Shown piece after piece: positions 52,314 through 62,382 of a DNA stretch of 64,000 bases. Every line of letters starts with the position of its first letter. Within the stretch, counting starts at the first letter, position 1. Under the pieces are notes generated by a model that had not been told where the DNA came from, did not search any database, and saw only the letters and a list, made by a program, of their open reading frames with translations. A program made the translations under genes and the position numbers. The DNA is from Marinibacterium profundimaris (lineage in GTDB: Bacteria > Pseudomonadota > Alphaproteobacteria > Rhodobacterales > Rhodobacteraceae), in NCBI RefSeq assembly GCF_002210095.1, contig NZ_AQQR01000003.1, forward strand, positions 310,001 to 374,000. The letters are read 5' to 3'.

Positions 52314-52603
52314 CTCCCAATTCCCTTTCCGTGGAAAACCCGGCGGCGCACCCGTCCCGCCGCATCAGATGCCAATGTCTCCTGGACGGTTGCGGTCCGC
52401 CGCATGTCGTGGCGAAGACCGGTCGCGCCCGTTGCGGACGGATCCGCGGCGCAAGGCCCAGCACCCGGGCTGGCGCCCGGGGCTTTGCCCTGTAAACGGC
52501 CCGGCTGCAGACGCTCCGGCCGGGCATGTTCCGCAGGCCGGGCGGGCCGGCACTGCGCTTCATCTGTGGCGAAATCACCCAACTCAAGGCTGCGCGCGGT
52601 CAT
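52310..52603 (-). CDS. Unknown 97-residue protein at the head of the che operon
   Basis: I do not recognise this protein. The N-terminal MTARSLELGDFATDE is followed by a Pro/Ala/Gly/Arg-rich middle (about 20-60) and a basic end finishing RRVFHGKGIGR. Support for a real gene comes from AGGAG 7 bases before the ATG at 52603 and from its stop overlapping the STAS start by ATGA, which places it in the operon. Against it, the composition is low in complexity and could be a chance open frame in high-GC DNA. The rhizobial operon has a receptor-like gene at this position, but no such similarity is seen. Confidence 0.45.
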   Translation of the reverse strand: MTARSLELGDFATDEAQCRPARPAEHARPERLQPGRLQGKAPGASPGAGPCAADPSATGATGLRHDMRRTATVQETLASDAAGRVRRRVFHGKGIGR

Positions 52604-52861
52604 GAAGGCTCCTGCAATGCGATCCAGTTCCCGGAGGAAGCGACAGTCGCCAGACCGCACTCGAATCCGGTGGTGCCCCTATCGCTACCCGCATCCGCTG
52701 AAGCGAAAGTTAATCGCCGTGAGACCCCGTACCGCAAAAGCCGAAAAGTTTAGGCGACCCGTTCCGCGCGGCGGATCGGGGCAGAGGCTTCCTTAACCTT
52801 TGGCGGCTATCGAACGGGGACCGGGCGCAGTGTCGTGTCCGGACCGAGGAAGGAGGTTGTC

Positions 52862-53863
52862 ATGAAACAGATCGCGGTTCAGACCGCTCATGTCGTTCTG
52901 ATCGACCCCACCTCGAAACGGTCACACCGTATCGCGCGAGCCATCGGCCGAGATCACCGGCTCAGCCTGCTTGCCTGCTGCAAACGGTTCGAGGATGCCT
53001 ATAACCTGACCGAAGCACAGCAGCCCGCCATTGTCGCCATCGCGTCCGATTTGCTGTCGGATCCGGGCTTTCCCATGTACAAGGCCCTGCTCGACGGGCT
53101 CAAGATACGCGCGACGATACTATGCCCACCGGGCGGCGACGTGCGCAGGTACGCCCGTATGGGTCGGGTTATCGAGCTTGACGGCGACGCCGACTGCGAC
53201 GCCCTGACCGAGGCCCTTCACGATGGCCTTCTGCCCGCCGTGCCCGTGCACGGCCCCGCAGAGGCCAAGCGCCGGGGTCCGGGTAAGATCGTGGTCATCG
53301 GCGCCTCGACCGGCGGGGTCGAAGCGCTGAGCACCGTGTTGTCGCATTTTCCCGCAGATTGTCCGCCGACACTGGTGGTGCAGCATATCGGGCATGATTT
53401 CGTGGCGGGATTCGCGCGGCGCCTGAACCGGATCTGCCGCGCAAGCGTGGCCGAGGCCGTCGATGGCGCACCGATTGCTTCGGGCCAGGTGCTGGTTGCG
53501 CCGGGCCAGCCCGCGCACCTTACAATTGCGCCCCGCGCCACCACTTGCCGGCTGACCCCCACCGAGCCGGTTTCGGGGCATCGCCCCTCGGTCGATGCGC
53601 TCTTCAGCTCGGCGGCGCGCCTCGGCAGCTCGATCGTTGCCGTCCTGTTGACCGGCATGGGCCGCGACGGCGCCGACGGCATGCTGCAGATCCGCCAGGC
53701 CGGCGGCCACACCATCGCCCAGGACGAAGCGACAAGCGTCGTCTACGGCATGCCCCGCGTCGCCTTCGAGCTTGGCGGCGTGACAGAGAAACTCCCCATC
53801 GAGCGCATCGGCCCTGCGCTTCTGCAGGCCGCCGACCACCTGGAGAAAGGACGCGCCATATGA
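52862..53863 (+). CDS. cheB: Chemotaxis methylesterase CheB with degenerate receiver domain
   Basis: The 333-residue protein has an intact C-terminal methylesterase domain, with the nucleophile Ser in IGASTGGVEAL, His in VVQHIGHDF and Asp in GMGRDGADG. It removes methyl groups from receptors. The N-terminal 125 residues have the size of a receiver but lack the normal signature: the acidic pair reads LIDP, no MPxMDG follows the expected phosphate site, and the conserved Lys near the end of strand five is missing. Control by CheA phosphorylation is thus doubtful. A very good ribosome site, AAGGAGGT, precedes ATG 52862. Its stop overlaps the cheD start (ATGA). Confidence 0.9.
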   Translation: MKQIAVQTAHVVLIDPTSKRSHRIARAIGRDHRLSLLACCKRFEDAYNLTEAQQPAIVAIASDLLSDPGFPMYKALLDGLKIRATILCPPGGDVRRYARMGRVIELDGDADCDALTEALHDGLLPAVPVHGPAEAKRRGPGKIVVIGASTGGVEALSTVLSHFPADCPPTLVVQHIGHDFVAGFARRLNRICRASVAEAVDGAPIASGQVLVAPGQPAHLTIAPRATTCRLTPTEPVSGHRPSVDALFSSAARLGSSIVAVLLTGMGRDGADGMLQIRQAGGHTIAQDEATSVVYGMPRVAFELGGVTEKLPIERIGPALLQAADHLEKGRAI

Positions 53864-54399
53864 GCATGCAACCCCGTGAAGAGCTGGTTCACGTCATCCA
53901 GGGGCAGTTCCGGATCGCGGACAAGCCGAACCAGATCCTGTCCACACTTCTGGGCTCCTGCGTTGCGGCCTGCATGCGGGATCCGGTCCTGGGGATCGGA
54001 GGGATGAACCACTTCCTGCTGCCCGGCAATGACCCGAATTCGACGAACAACGTCAAATACGGGGCCCATTCCATGGAGCAGCTGGTCAACGGCCTGCTGC
54101 GACGGGGCGCCCTGCGCGAACGGATCGAGGCACAGCTGTTCGGCGGCGCCAACATCGTTGCGGGCCTGACCAAGATCGGCGATTCGAACTGCCTTTTCGC
54201 CCGGCAATTCATGCGGGACGAAGGCTTTCGCCTGGTGCGCGAGGATCTCGGGGGCACGCGCGGGCGCAAGATCCGCTTCAAACCCTCGACCGGCCAGGTC
54301 CTGGTGGAGCCGATCGACGCGCTGGCCGCCGACACCGCAACCCGCAGCCCCGCCCGCAAGCTGCCCAACGTGAAGTCGGGCGAAGTCGACCTGTTCTGA
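53860..54399 (+). CDS. cheD: Receptor glutamine deamidase CheD
   Basis: The 179-residue protein has the CheD hallmarks: the catalytic Cys in LLGSCVAACMRD, His in GGMNHFLLP, and a NVKYGAHSMEQLVNGLL segment, followed by LFGGANIV. It deamidates glutamines of chemoreceptors and may act with CheC-type partners, none of which is seen here. The ATG at 53860 overlaps the cheB stop by ATGA. A receptor gene follows 121 bases downstream. Confidence 0.94.
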   Translation: MSMQPREELVHVIQGQFRIADKPNQILSTLLGSCVAACMRDPVLGIGGMNHFLLPGNDPNSTNNVKYGAHSMEQLVNGLLRRGALRERIEAQLFGGANIVAGLTKIGDSNCLFARQFMRDEGFRLVREDLGGTRGRKIRFKPSTGQVLVEPIDALAADTATRSPARKLPNVKSGEVDLF

Positions 54400-54520
54400 C
54401 AAGAACCCGGCCTTTTAGTCAAACGCCCCCGGGGCAACCGGATGTTAGGAGATTTCCGGCTGTCTCGACCCGGCCCCGCCCACCATGGCGGCCGCTATTT
54501 CAGATGTTCCGGAGAGACAC

Positions 54521-56581
54521 ATGTTTCGCTCGCTTTCGATCCGCATGAAGATGCTTCTTCTCGTCCTGTGCACAGGAACCCTGTCCATGTTCGCGCTCTC
54601 CGCGCTGCTGACCTGGAACCTGGCCGACGTCGTCAAGGACGAGATACGGCGCGCAGAGGATTCGGCCATCAATGTGGTCAGCGACGAATTGTTCGAGGCC
54701 TATAGCGAGGCGGGGCTGTCATTCGAACGGGCCGGAAACGGCGATGTGCGGGGCGTGATCTGGCAAGCGATCCCGGACTTCACCACTCATGAAGCCGTCG
54801 ACAGCGTCGCGTCGCTCAGCAATGTCATCGTCTCGGTCCTGCGTCTGAATGAGGCCACCGGCACGTTCACCCGCGTCTCCGGATCGATGGACGACGAGAC
54901 CGGACAACGCCCCGAAGGCACACGGATGGAGGAGGTCAACGCCGAGACGTTCCGGGCGCTCCCCTCCGGCGAGACCGTATCGGCAAAGGTCACGATCTGG
55001 GACCAGCGATACGACGCTCTTCTGATCCCGATCCGGACGCCGTCGGGCAAACTGATCGGTGCGCTCGAGGCGGCCGTGCCCCAAACCTTCCTGACCGCTA
55101 TCCTGTCAAAGAAGCTCCTGATCTGTGTGGCTCTGACGCTTTTGCTCACGGTCGGCAGTGTCAGCCTGCTGCTGGTGATGATCCCGCGCCTTCTGAAACC
55201 GATCGAAAACGTCAATTCGGCGATGAAGCTGGTGTCCGAGGGCAAGCAGGACGTGAAGATCCCGCACCAGGACCTTCCGGATGCCGTCGGTGACATTGCA
55301 CGCAACCTAGATGCCTTCAGCGAGGCGCTGCGCCAGAACGAGGAAGCGCGCGACACGCAGATGAAGGAGCAGGAAGCTGCCATCGAGCGCGCGCGCAAGC
55401 AGACCGAGACCCAGAAACGCGTGGTCGGGGAACTGACAGATGCGTTGCAGCGCATGGCACGTGGCGACCTGAGCCAGGTCATCGGCAGCCCGGCCCATGA
55501 TCCCTTCCCCGGTGAGTACGACGGCCTGCGCGTCAGTTACAACGAGGTGCTGGACCATCTCGGCACCGCGATGAGCGATGTGCTGGCTGCCGCCGGCAAC
55601 GTGCGCACCGGCGCGACCGAGATCGACCAGGCCGCCGGCGATCTGGCCTCGCGCGCCGAAACCCAGGCCGCCACGCTGGAGGAATCCGCCGCCGCGCTGA
55701 ACCAGTTGTCGGAAAGCGTGCGGCGCACCTCCGACCGCGCCGAAAAGGCCGAAACCTCGGGCCGCAGCACCCGGGAACAGGCCGAAAGCGGCGCCCAGGT
55801 TATGCGTGACGCGATCGGCGCGATGCGCCAGATCGAACAATCCAGCGAGAATGTCACCCGGATCATCGGCGTGATCGACGACATCGCCTTCCAGACCAAC
55901 CTGCTGGCGCTGAACGCCGGGGTCGAGGCCGCGCGCGCCGGCGAAGCGGGCAAGGGCTTTGCCGTCGTCGCATCCGAAGTGCGGGCGCTGGCGCAGCGGG
56001 CCTCGGAATCCGCACGTGAAATCAAGACGCTGATCGCCGAGAGCACCTCGCAGGTCGAAGAAGGCAGCCGGCTGGTGGTGACCACGGGCGAGCGGCTGGA
56101 CGACATCCTGACACGCGCCAAGGAGATGCAGGACCTCATGTCCGAGATCGCCGCGGCCGCGCGGGAACAGGCCTCGGGCCTCAATGAGATCTCGGGCGGG
56201 GTCAACCAGCTGGACAGCGTGACCCAGCAGAACGCGGCCATGGCCGAGGAGACCAATGCCGCGGCTGGCTCGCTGTCGAACACGTCTGAAGAACTGGTCG
56301 GCATCCTGTCGAAATTCAAGCTGCAGAACGGGACGTCCGGTGGCGTCAGCTTTGCCGCGCCCCCGGCTGCCCCGTCGAGGCAGAAGCCAATGTTCGAGGA
56401 ACCAGGCTTCGACAGCACCGACAGTTTCGAGCCCCCGAAGCCCGCGCGGAAACCCAAGGTGGTTGAACCGGTCGAGGAAGATGAACCGGAAAGCACCGGC
56501 AACTGGGCCGCCGACGCGGCGAAACAGAACAGCTTCAAGGATAGCGCGCGGTCTGCTGCATCGGGGTTCGAAGGCTTTTGA
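54521..56581 (+). CDS. Methyl-accepting chemotaxis protein
   Basis: The 686-residue receptor has a first membrane segment at about residues 12-34 and a periplasmic dCache/single-Cache-like ligand domain of about 160 residues. A second membrane segment (about 200-222) is followed by a HAMP domain ([18 protein letters not shown]) and a long coiled-coil signalling domain. The conserved tip is at about 445-490, with [20 protein letters not shown] and [14 protein letters not shown]. The C-terminal 80 residues are Pro/Ser/Glu-rich with no CheR-tethering pentapeptide. ATG 54521 starts with a clear membrane anchor. It is last in the plus-strand cheB-cheD-mcp group. The ligand is unknown. Confidence 0.94.
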   Translation: MFRSLSIRMKMLLLVLCTGTLSMFALSALLTWNLADVVKDEIRRAEDSAINVVSDELFEAYSEAGLSFERAGNGDVRGVIWQAIPDFTTHEAVDSVASLSNVIVSVLRLNEATGTFTRVSGSMDDETGQRPEGTRMEEVNAETFRALPSGETVSAKVTIWDQRYDALLIPIRTPSGKLIGALEAAVPQTFLTAILSKKLLICVALTLLLTVGSVSLLLVMIPRLLKPIENVNSAMKLVSEGKQDVKIPHQDLPDAVGDIARNLDAFSEALRQNEEARDTQMKEQEAAIERARKQTETQKRVVGELTDALQRMARGDLSQVIGSPAHDPFPGEYDGLRVSYNEVLDHLGTAMSDVLAAAGNVRTGATEIDQAAGDLASRAETQAATLEESAAALNQLSESVRRTSDRAEKAETSGRSTREQAESGAQVMRDAIGAMRQIEQSSENVTRIIGVIDDIAFQTNLLALNAGVEAARAGEAGKGFAVVASEVRALAQRASESAREIKTLIAESTSQVEEGSRLVVTTGERLDDILTRAKEMQDLMSEIAAAAREQASGLNEISGGVNQLDSVTQQNAAMAEETNAAAGSLSNTSEELVGILSKFKLQNGTSGGVSFAAPPAAPSRQKPMFEEPGFDSTDSFEPPKPARKPKVVEPVEEDEPESTGNWAADAAKQNSFKDSARSAASGFEGF

Positions 56582-56771
56582 AGCGTCCTGAGGCGGATTG
56601 GCCTGTTGGCCCGTAGCACGGAACGGGCCGCCCCGGCCCCGTAATAAATCGGTCGCGCCCCTTATGTTGCGCGACCGGCAGCACCTGCCGCGGACAAGCC
56701 CGTGTCACCGGCAACGACCCCACAGGGCCGACGCTGCGCGGAACGGGCTTGAAAGCTGTCAGATCAAGGGC

Positions 56772-56846
56772 TGGTACGGCGGGAGGGATTCGAACCCCCG
56801 ACCCACTCGGTGTAAACGAGATGCTCTACCACTGAGCTACCGCCGT
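56772..56846 (-). tRNA. tRNA-Val (anticodon UAC)
   Basis: A 75-base cloverleaf with encoded CCA lies on the minus strand. The acceptor stem ACGGCGG pairs with CCGCCGT, the D arm is GCTCAGTGGTAGAGC, the anticodon loop TTTACAC reads UAC, and the T loop is TTCGAAT. One U-U mismatch closes the anticodon stem. Confidence 0.94.
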
Positions 56847-57062
56847 CCGTGACCGCGCGTTCCCTAGCACCTGCCGGCGGCGCTGCCAAGTGGCTGGTCA
56901 CGCATCCAAAGTCAAACCTTGTTCAGGGCTGGGCACGGACCCAACCCAACCGACCTGACCGCATATTAGAAGACTAGGACCCTGGCCCCTGGCATGCATG
57001 TCCGCAGCCTGGTCGAAACACTGACGTGCCCGCCACTGACAGCAACACTCAAAGGGAAGGAA

Positions 57063-57137
57063 TGGTGGGTGATAAGAGATTCGAACTCCTGACATCTTCG
57101 ATGTGAACGAAGCGCTCTACCACTGAGCTAATCACCC
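57063..57137 (-). tRNA. tRNA-Val (anticodon CAC)
   Basis: A 75-base cloverleaf with encoded CCA lies on the minus strand. The acceptor stem GGGTGAT pairs with ATCACCC. The anticodon stem CTTCG/CGAAG encloses TTCACAT, read as CAC. It lies 216 bases from tRNA-Val(UAC) on the same strand; the space between holds no gene. Confidence 0.94.
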
Positions 57138-57404
57138 TTGGGCGCTGTCATTAGACTCAGCCTTCCGGCTCTGCAAGAGGATTCTTGCCTTCGTCAGACC
57201 GAGTACCGCACGGCAAAGACACCGGCATTCACCCAGCGCGTCTGTACCGGGCCAAGCCGCGTCGGCCCAGGCCGGATTGACGGCCGCCTTCATCCTTGCG
57301 CACCCAAAGCTGTTACAAAACCCACTTAGGACTCAAGCCGTTAACGACGCCAACGGTAATCCTTTGATGGTCCGGTTCCGCGGGATCCCGGGCGGGAGAG
57401 CAAT

Positions 57405-58877
57405 ATGATGCAACGGGCACAGGATGAGTCTGCCAAGCTCAGCGTTCAACAGTGGATCGATCAGACGCCGGCCTGGCCGGATGGGACCCCGGTCAACGCC
57501 CAGCCGATGACGTCCATGCAGACCCGAATTTGGGCGCTGGCCGCGGCGGGCAAGTTCTTCGAGGGCATGGTCGTTTTCATGGGCGGCATCGCCCTGCCCC
57601 TTGTGGCGAAGGAATTCGCGATTTCCAAGGCGCAGCACGGGCTGGTCACCGCCGCCTCGCTGGCGGGTATCCTTGTCGGCGCCAGCCTGCTGGGTGGCCT
57701 GTCGGACCGGTTCGGGCGGCGGGTCATGTTCATCGCTGAAATGGCGCTTTTCACCCTGTTCCTGATCGCCGTCTGCCTCAGTCCCAACTTCGGCTTCCTC
57801 GTCGCCGCTCTGTTCGGCCTCGGCCTCGCCCTCGGCTGCGATTACCCGACCGCGCATGTGATGATCTCGGAAACCATATCCTCGCGCATTCGCGGGCGGC
57901 AGGTGCTCTCGGCCTTCGGATTTCAGGCGATAGGGGCTCTCTTCGGGACCGGCGTCGGCTACCTGATCCTGGCCAACACCGAAAGCGTGCAGGCCTGGCG
58001 CTGGATGTATGCCACCGGCATCCTGCCGGCGCTGGTGGTCCTGGGACTGCGCTTCACCATCATCGAGACACCGCATTGGCTGCTGGCGCGCAACCGGATC
58101 GACGAGGCGGTGCGCGCCACCCTGCGCCTGCTAAGCCGCGCTCCCGCCTACCCGACGCGCCTGTCCCTGCATCACGAGCCGATCAAGACCCGCGACGCCG
58201 ACAGGTCCGGATGGGCCGAGCTTTTCTCTCCGGCCAATCGCCGGGCCACTCTGCTCGCCTCGGTACCCTGGTTCCTGCAGGATCTCGGCACCTACGGGAT
58301 CGGCATCTTCACCCCGGTCATCCTGACGCAAACCGTCGGACACACGAAGGAGCACGCGACCTCGGTCGCGGATATCGTCCAGAACGACATGATCGCCGCG
58401 CGGGGGGCCGCGATGATCGACGTCCTTCTGCTGATCGGCATCCTCTTCGCAATTCTCCTGGCCGACCGGCTCGGACGGATCCCCCTGCAGATCGCGGGCT
58501 TCATCGGCTGCGCCGCCGGGCTGGCCATCGCGGCCATGTCCTCCGCCTTCGATGGGATGACGGCGACGATCATGATCTTCGGCGGCTTCATGTTGTTCAA
58601 CTTCGCAACCAACGTCGGGCCGAATGCCCAGACCTACCTGGTCGCGGGCGAAGTCTTTCCCGTTCATGTGCGCGCCAAGGGCGCCGGGTTCGCCGCCTCC
58701 TTCGCCAAGATCGGCGCGGTCAGCACGGCCTTTCTCTTCCCGATCCTGCTGGCCGATATCGGCACAGAGATCCTGCTCTGGGGGCTGGTCGGCACATCGA
58801 TCCTGGGCGCCGTGGTTACCTATGTGCTGCGCATCGAAACCGCCGGCCGCAGCCTGGAAGAGATCGAAACCGCCTGA
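57405..58877 (+). CDS. MFS transporter
   Basis: The 490-residue protein has twelve membrane segments, the MFS motif GLSDRFGRRVMF between helices 2 and 3, and a second DRLGRIP motif after helix 8. A cytoplasmic loop lies in the middle (about 230-270), and a PVHVRAKGAGFAASFAKIG segment near helix 11 resembles sugar/aromatic-acid porters. An N-terminal cytoplasmic extension of about 40 residues precedes the first helix. Two ATG codons at 57405 and 57408 are possible. It stands alone and shares a terminator with the convergent lon gene. Substrate unknown; other loci in the window do not suggest one. Confidence 0.88.
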   Translation: MMQRAQDESAKLSVQQWIDQTPAWPDGTPVNAQPMTSMQTRIWALAAAGKFFEGMVVFMGGIALPLVAKEFAISKAQHGLVTAASLAGILVGASLLGGLSDRFGRRVMFIAEMALFTLFLIAVCLSPNFGFLVAALFGLGLALGCDYPTAHVMISETISSRIRGRQVLSAFGFQAIGALFGTGVGYLILANTESVQAWRWMYATGILPALVVLGLRFTIIETPHWLLARNRIDEAVRATLRLLSRAPAYPTRLSLHHEPIKTRDADRSGWAELFSPANRRATLLASVPWFLQDLGTYGIGIFTPVILTQTVGHTKEHATSVADIVQNDMIAARGAAMIDVLLLIGILFAILLADRLGRIPLQIAGFIGCAAGLAIAAMSSAFDGMTATIMIFGGFMLFNFATNVGPNAQTYLVAGEVFPVHVRAKGAGFAASFAKIGAVSTAFLFPILLADIGTEILLWGLVGTSILGAVVTYVLRIETAGRSLEEIETA

Positions 58878-58910
58878 TCCCCAGGCTGATCCCCGGGCCC
58901 GGACGTAAAA

Positions 58911-58934
58911 AAGGCGCCCCGAAGGGCGCCTTTT
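58911..58934. terminator. Bidirectional rho-independent terminator between MFS gene and lon
   Basis: AAGGCGCCC and GGGCGCCTT form a perfect 9-base stem with the loop CGAA, flanked by an A run on the left and TTTT on the right. It lies between the convergent MFS gene and lon and should terminate both. Confidence 0.9.
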
Positions 58935-58953
58935 CCTGTTTCGGATCAACCGA

Positions 58954-61368
58954 TCAGTGCGCGGTGGCCGAGGACCCGGCCTCGCCACCCGCCTTGGCGG
59001 CGGCTGCGGCTGCGGCGGCCTCTTCGGCGGCCTCGTCCCATTCCACCGGCTCGGGCTTGCGCACCAGGGCATGTTCCAGCACTTCCGAAACGTGGGACAC
59101 GGGGATGATTTCCAGCCCCTGTTTCACGTTGTCGGGGATCTCCGGCAGGTCCTTCTCGTTCTCCTGCGGGATCAGCACCGTCTTCACGCCGCCACGCAGC
59201 GCGGCCAGCAGTTTCTCCTTCAGACCGCCGATCGCCAGCGCGTTGCCGCGCAGGGTCACCTCGCCGGTCATGGCGATGTCCTTGCGGACCGGGATCTGCG
59301 TCAGGACCGACACGATCGAGGTCACCATGGCCAGGCCGGCCGAGGGGCCATCCTTGGGCGTCGCGCCCTCGGGCACGTGGACGTGGATGTCCCAGCGCTC
59401 GAACTGCGGCGGCTTGATGCCCAGCTGGGGCGAGATCGACCGGACGTAGCTGGAGGCCGCGTCGATCGATTCCTTCATCACGTCGCCCAGCTTGCCGGTG
59501 GTCTTCATCCGGCCCTTGCCCGGCAGGCGCAGCGCCTCGATCGACAGCAATTCACCGCCGACGGAGGTATAGGCGAGCCCCGTGACAACGCCGATCTGGT
59601 CTTCCTTCTCGGCCAGGCCGAAGCGGAACTTCGGCACCCCAAGATAGTCGTCGAGGTTCTCCTCCGTGACCTTCACGGATTCGGCCTCTTTCTTGATGAT
59701 CTTGGTCAGCGACTTCCGGGCCACCTTGGCGATCTCACGCTCCAGGTTCCGCACACCCGCCTCACGCGTGTAAGTGCGGATGATGTCGGTCAGCGCCTCG
59801 TCGGTCAGTTCGAACTCCTTGGCCTTCAGGCCGTGGTTCTTGACCTGCTTCGGCGTCAGGTGCGCCTTGGCAATCTCGCGCTTCTCGTCCTCGGTGTAGC
59901 CGGCCAGCGGGATGATCTCCATCCGGTCCAGAAGCGGCCCGGGCATGTTGTAGGAGTTCGCCGTGGTCAGGAACATCACGTCGCTGAGGTCATATTCGAC
60001 CTCGAGGTAGTGATCGACGAAGGTGTTGTTCTGCTCCGGATCGAGCACCTCCAGCATGGCCGACGCCGGGTCCCCACGGAAGTCCTGACCCATCTTGTCG
60101 ATCTCGTCGAGCAGGATGAGCGGGTTCGTGGTCTTGGCCTTCTTCAGCGCCTGGATGATCTTGCCGGGCATGGAGCCGATATAGGTCCGGCGGTGGCCGC
60201 GGATCTCGGATTCGTCCCGCACGCCACCCAGCGAGATGCGGATGAACTCGCGCCCCGTGGCCTTGGCGACCGACTTGCCCAGAGAGGTCTTGCCGACACC
60301 CGGAGGGCCGACGAGGCACAGGATCGGGCCCTTCAGCTTCTTCGAACGCTGCTGCACCGCGAGATATTCGACGATGCGTTCCTTGACCTTCTCAAGGCCA
60401 TAATGATCCTGGTCGAGGATGTCCTGAGCCCGATGCAGGTCCTTCTTCACGCGGCTCTTGGTGCCCCACGGGATCGCCAGCATCCAGTCGAGGTAGTTGC
60501 GCACGACCGTGGCTTCCGCCGACATCGGCGACATGTTCTTGAGCTTCTTCAGCTCGGCCTCGGCCTTCTCGCGCGCCTCTTTCGACAGCTTGGTCTCGGC
60601 GATTTTCTGTTCGAGTTCAGCGACTTCGTTCGCGCCGTCCTCACCGTCGCCCAGCTCCTTCTGAATGGCCTTCATCTGCTCATTCAGATAATATTCGCGC
60701 TGGGTCTTCTCCATCTGCGACTTGACGCGGGTCTTGATCTTCTTCTCGACCTGCAGGACCGACAATTCGCCCTGCATCAGGCCATAGACCTTCTCAAGCC
60801 GTTCGGAGACGGACAGCGTTTCCAGCAGCTCCTGCTTCTGGTCGACGTCGATGCCCAGATGACCGGCCACGAGGTCGGCCAGGCGCGCGGGTTCGGTTGT
60901 GTCGCCGACGGCGGCGAGCGCCTCTTCGGGGATGTTCTTTCGGACCTTGGCATAGCGCTCGAACTCGTCGCCGACGGTGCGCAGCAGCGCGGTCGTCGCC
61001 GCGGCGTCGCCGGGCATCTCGGTCAGGTATTCTGCCTTGGCCTCGAAGTAGTCTTCGTTTTCAAGGAATTCGGTGATGCGCACCCGCGCCTGCCCTTCGA
61101 CCAGTACCTTGACGGTGCCGTCGGGCAGTTTCAGCAGCTGCAGCACATTGGCAAGCACCCCGGCCCGATAGATGCCATCCGCGGTCGGCTCGTCGATCGA
61201 GGGGTCGACCTGGCTCGACAGCAGGATCTGCTTGTCGTCGGCCATCACCTCTTCAAGCGCGCGAACGGATTTCTCGCGCCCGACGAAGAGCGGCACGATC
61301 ATGTGGGGGAAGACCACGATGTCGCGCAGCGGAAGGACCGGATAGGAAGCGTTGATGGGCTCTTTCAT
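58954..61368 (-). CDS. lon: ATP-dependent protease Lon
   Basis: The 804-residue protein is a full LonA protease: N-terminal LAN substrate domain starting [15 protein letters not shown], coiled-coil linker, AAA+ module with Walker [10 protein letters not shown] and Walker [10 protein letters not shown], then the serine-lysine peptidase domain with Ser676 in [11 protein letters not shown] and Lys719 in [10 protein letters not shown]. It degrades misfolded and regulatory proteins in the cytoplasm. The C terminus carries an Ala-rich tail of about 30 residues beyond the usual end, as in some alphaproteobacteria. AAGGA precedes the ATG at 61368. It is monocistronic with a shared terminator. Confidence 0.97.
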   Translation of the reverse strand: MKEPINASYPVLPLRDIVVFPHMIVPLFVGREKSVRALEEVMADDKQILLSSQVDPSIDEPTADGIYRAGVLANVLQLLKLPDGTVKVLVEGQARVRITEFLENEDYFEAKAEYLTEMPGDAAATTALLRTVGDEFERYAKVRKNIPEEALAAVGDTTEPARLADLVAGHLGIDVDQKQELLETLSVSERLEKVYGLMQGELSVLQVEKKIKTRVKSQMEKTQREYYLNEQMKAIQKELGDGEDGANEVAELEQKIAETKLSKEAREKAEAELKKLKNMSPMSAEATVVRNYLDWMLAIPWGTKSRVKKDLHRAQDILDQDHYGLEKVKERIVEYLAVQQRSKKLKGPILCLVGPPGVGKTSLGKSVAKATGREFIRISLGGVRDESEIRGHRRTYIGSMPGKIIQALKKAKTTNPLILLDEIDKMGQDFRGDPASAMLEVLDPEQNNTFVDHYLEVEYDLSDVMFLTTANSYNMPGPLLDRMEIIPLAGYTEDEKREIAKAHLTPKQVKNHGLKAKEFELTDEALTDIIRTYTREAGVRNLEREIAKVARKSLTKIIKKEAESVKVTEENLDDYLGVPKFRFGLAEKEDQIGVVTGLAYTSVGGELLSIEALRLPGKGRMKTTGKLGDVMKESIDAASSYVRSISPQLGIKPPQFERWDIHVHVPEGATPKDGPSAGLAMVTSIVSVLTQIPVRKDIAMTGEVTLRGNALAIGGLKEKLLAALRGGVKTVLIPQENEKDLPEIPDNVKQGLEIIPVSHVSEVLEHALVRKPEPVEWDEAAEEAAAAAAAAKAGGEAGSSATAH

Positions 61369-61727
61369 GCTCTGTCCTTATCATTGGCAAGATGGCACCA
61401 GCCCCTGGAAGGCGACCCTTGGCCATCTCCTGTCATGGAAAGCGAAGGTGGGGCTTTGCCGGCCGGCTTTCAACTGCAAAAGGCTGTTTCCAGCAATTTT
61501 GCCCCTGCATCGACCGAAGCGCAAGCAGTCCATATATGGATGGTTTCCCCCGTCGTGACCACGATATCGGGGCCAAATGCGGCGTTTTGCGTGATTTATG
61601 GCCCGTTCGGGCGTCCCGGGTCACGACAGCGTGTGGCCCCTGTCCTGCCGCGCTGCCCGCACGGGCATCACGCGACCCCGCGTCGGCGCCGGTCAAGCGG
61701 CCGCCAGCCACCCATGCAGGCCGGCCC
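61369..61727. other. Intergenic region upstream of lon
   Basis: These 359 bases contain the promoter region of lon and lie beyond the stop of the hypothetical gene at 61728. Open frames on both strands lack support. I looked for a sigma-32-type promoter and did not find a clear one. Confidence 0.45.
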
Positions 61728-62213
61728 CTACCTGGCCGCACGTCCGGGCATGTAGCCCCGGATCGACTGACGCCGGGCGCGGATCGCGGCGATCGGAATC
61801 ACCTCGGCGCTGACGGCTGCGTCGTCATCCCATTGGTGGCACCGCAAGTGGGCCCCCGCCGTCGATGGGGCGCCGTCGACATCGCCGCGCTCACCCGCAA
61901 CCGCGACGGGGCCGTCTTCGGGCATGGTGCGCAGCGTGTCGGCGAGGCCCTGATAGGCGCCTTCCGAGACTTTCCTGGGATTCTGCGCAAGCCGCATATC
62001 GCGATCCAGCGTCACATCGAACTGTATCAGGTCACCGGTATCGAGGATCCCGCCCTGATCGTCGATCGTTTCATGGCAGAAGGCGAGATCCCCGTGATCC
62101 TCGCACCAGATCACCGCCTTCCTGTCTTTCTGGTCGCTCCAAAGTACTACACCAAGCATTCCGACGGCCCCATCTAAACCTACGATCAGTCTGCGCAGGT
62201 TTCCGGATTCCAT
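61728..62213 (-). CDS. Conserved-looking hypothetical protein, possible OB-fold
   Basis: I do not recognise this 161-residue protein by name. Residues 1-95 alternate short strands (IVGLDGAVGMLGVVLW, KAVIWCEDHGDLAF, GDLIQFDVTLD, RLAQNPRKV), which resembles the strand order of a cold-shock or other OB-fold. The rest is polar and ends in a basic tail. No signal peptide is present. The ATG at 62213 has only a weak ribosome site. Codon use matches the neighbours, and no frame on the opposite strand has similarity, so I accept it as a gene. It is divergent from the XRE regulator gene. Confidence 0.55.
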   Translation of the reverse strand: MESGNLRRLIVGLDGAVGMLGVVLWSDQKDRKAVIWCEDHGDLAFCHETIDDQGGILDTGDLIQFDVTLDRDMRLAQNPRKVSEGAYQGLADTLRTMPEDGPVAVAGERGDVDGAPSTAGAHLRCHQWDDDAAVSAEVIPIAAIRARRQSIRGYMPGRAAR

Positions 62214-62382
62214 GAACCATCAACTCTGTCTAACATATTTGCAATTTGTGTCGCTTTTGGTAGCTTGATGATGCGCTATGGCGCCAGTGATGACGCCAAA
62301 GCGCGTCGTCCATGGCGCCCGCTGGCACAATTCTGGTCCCGTACGGGACGTCCGCCCTCAGTCGCCACCGAGAAAAACCAAG

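Noticed and set aside
56772-57137. Tandem tRNA-Val genes as a possible integration site
   Set aside because: No integrase, no direct repeat of a tRNA 3' end and no foreign-looking genes lie nearby.
58957-61755. A 932-codon open frame opposite lon
   Set aside because: It is antisense to an unmistakable Lon protease and has no ribosome site or domain; a GC-driven shadow.
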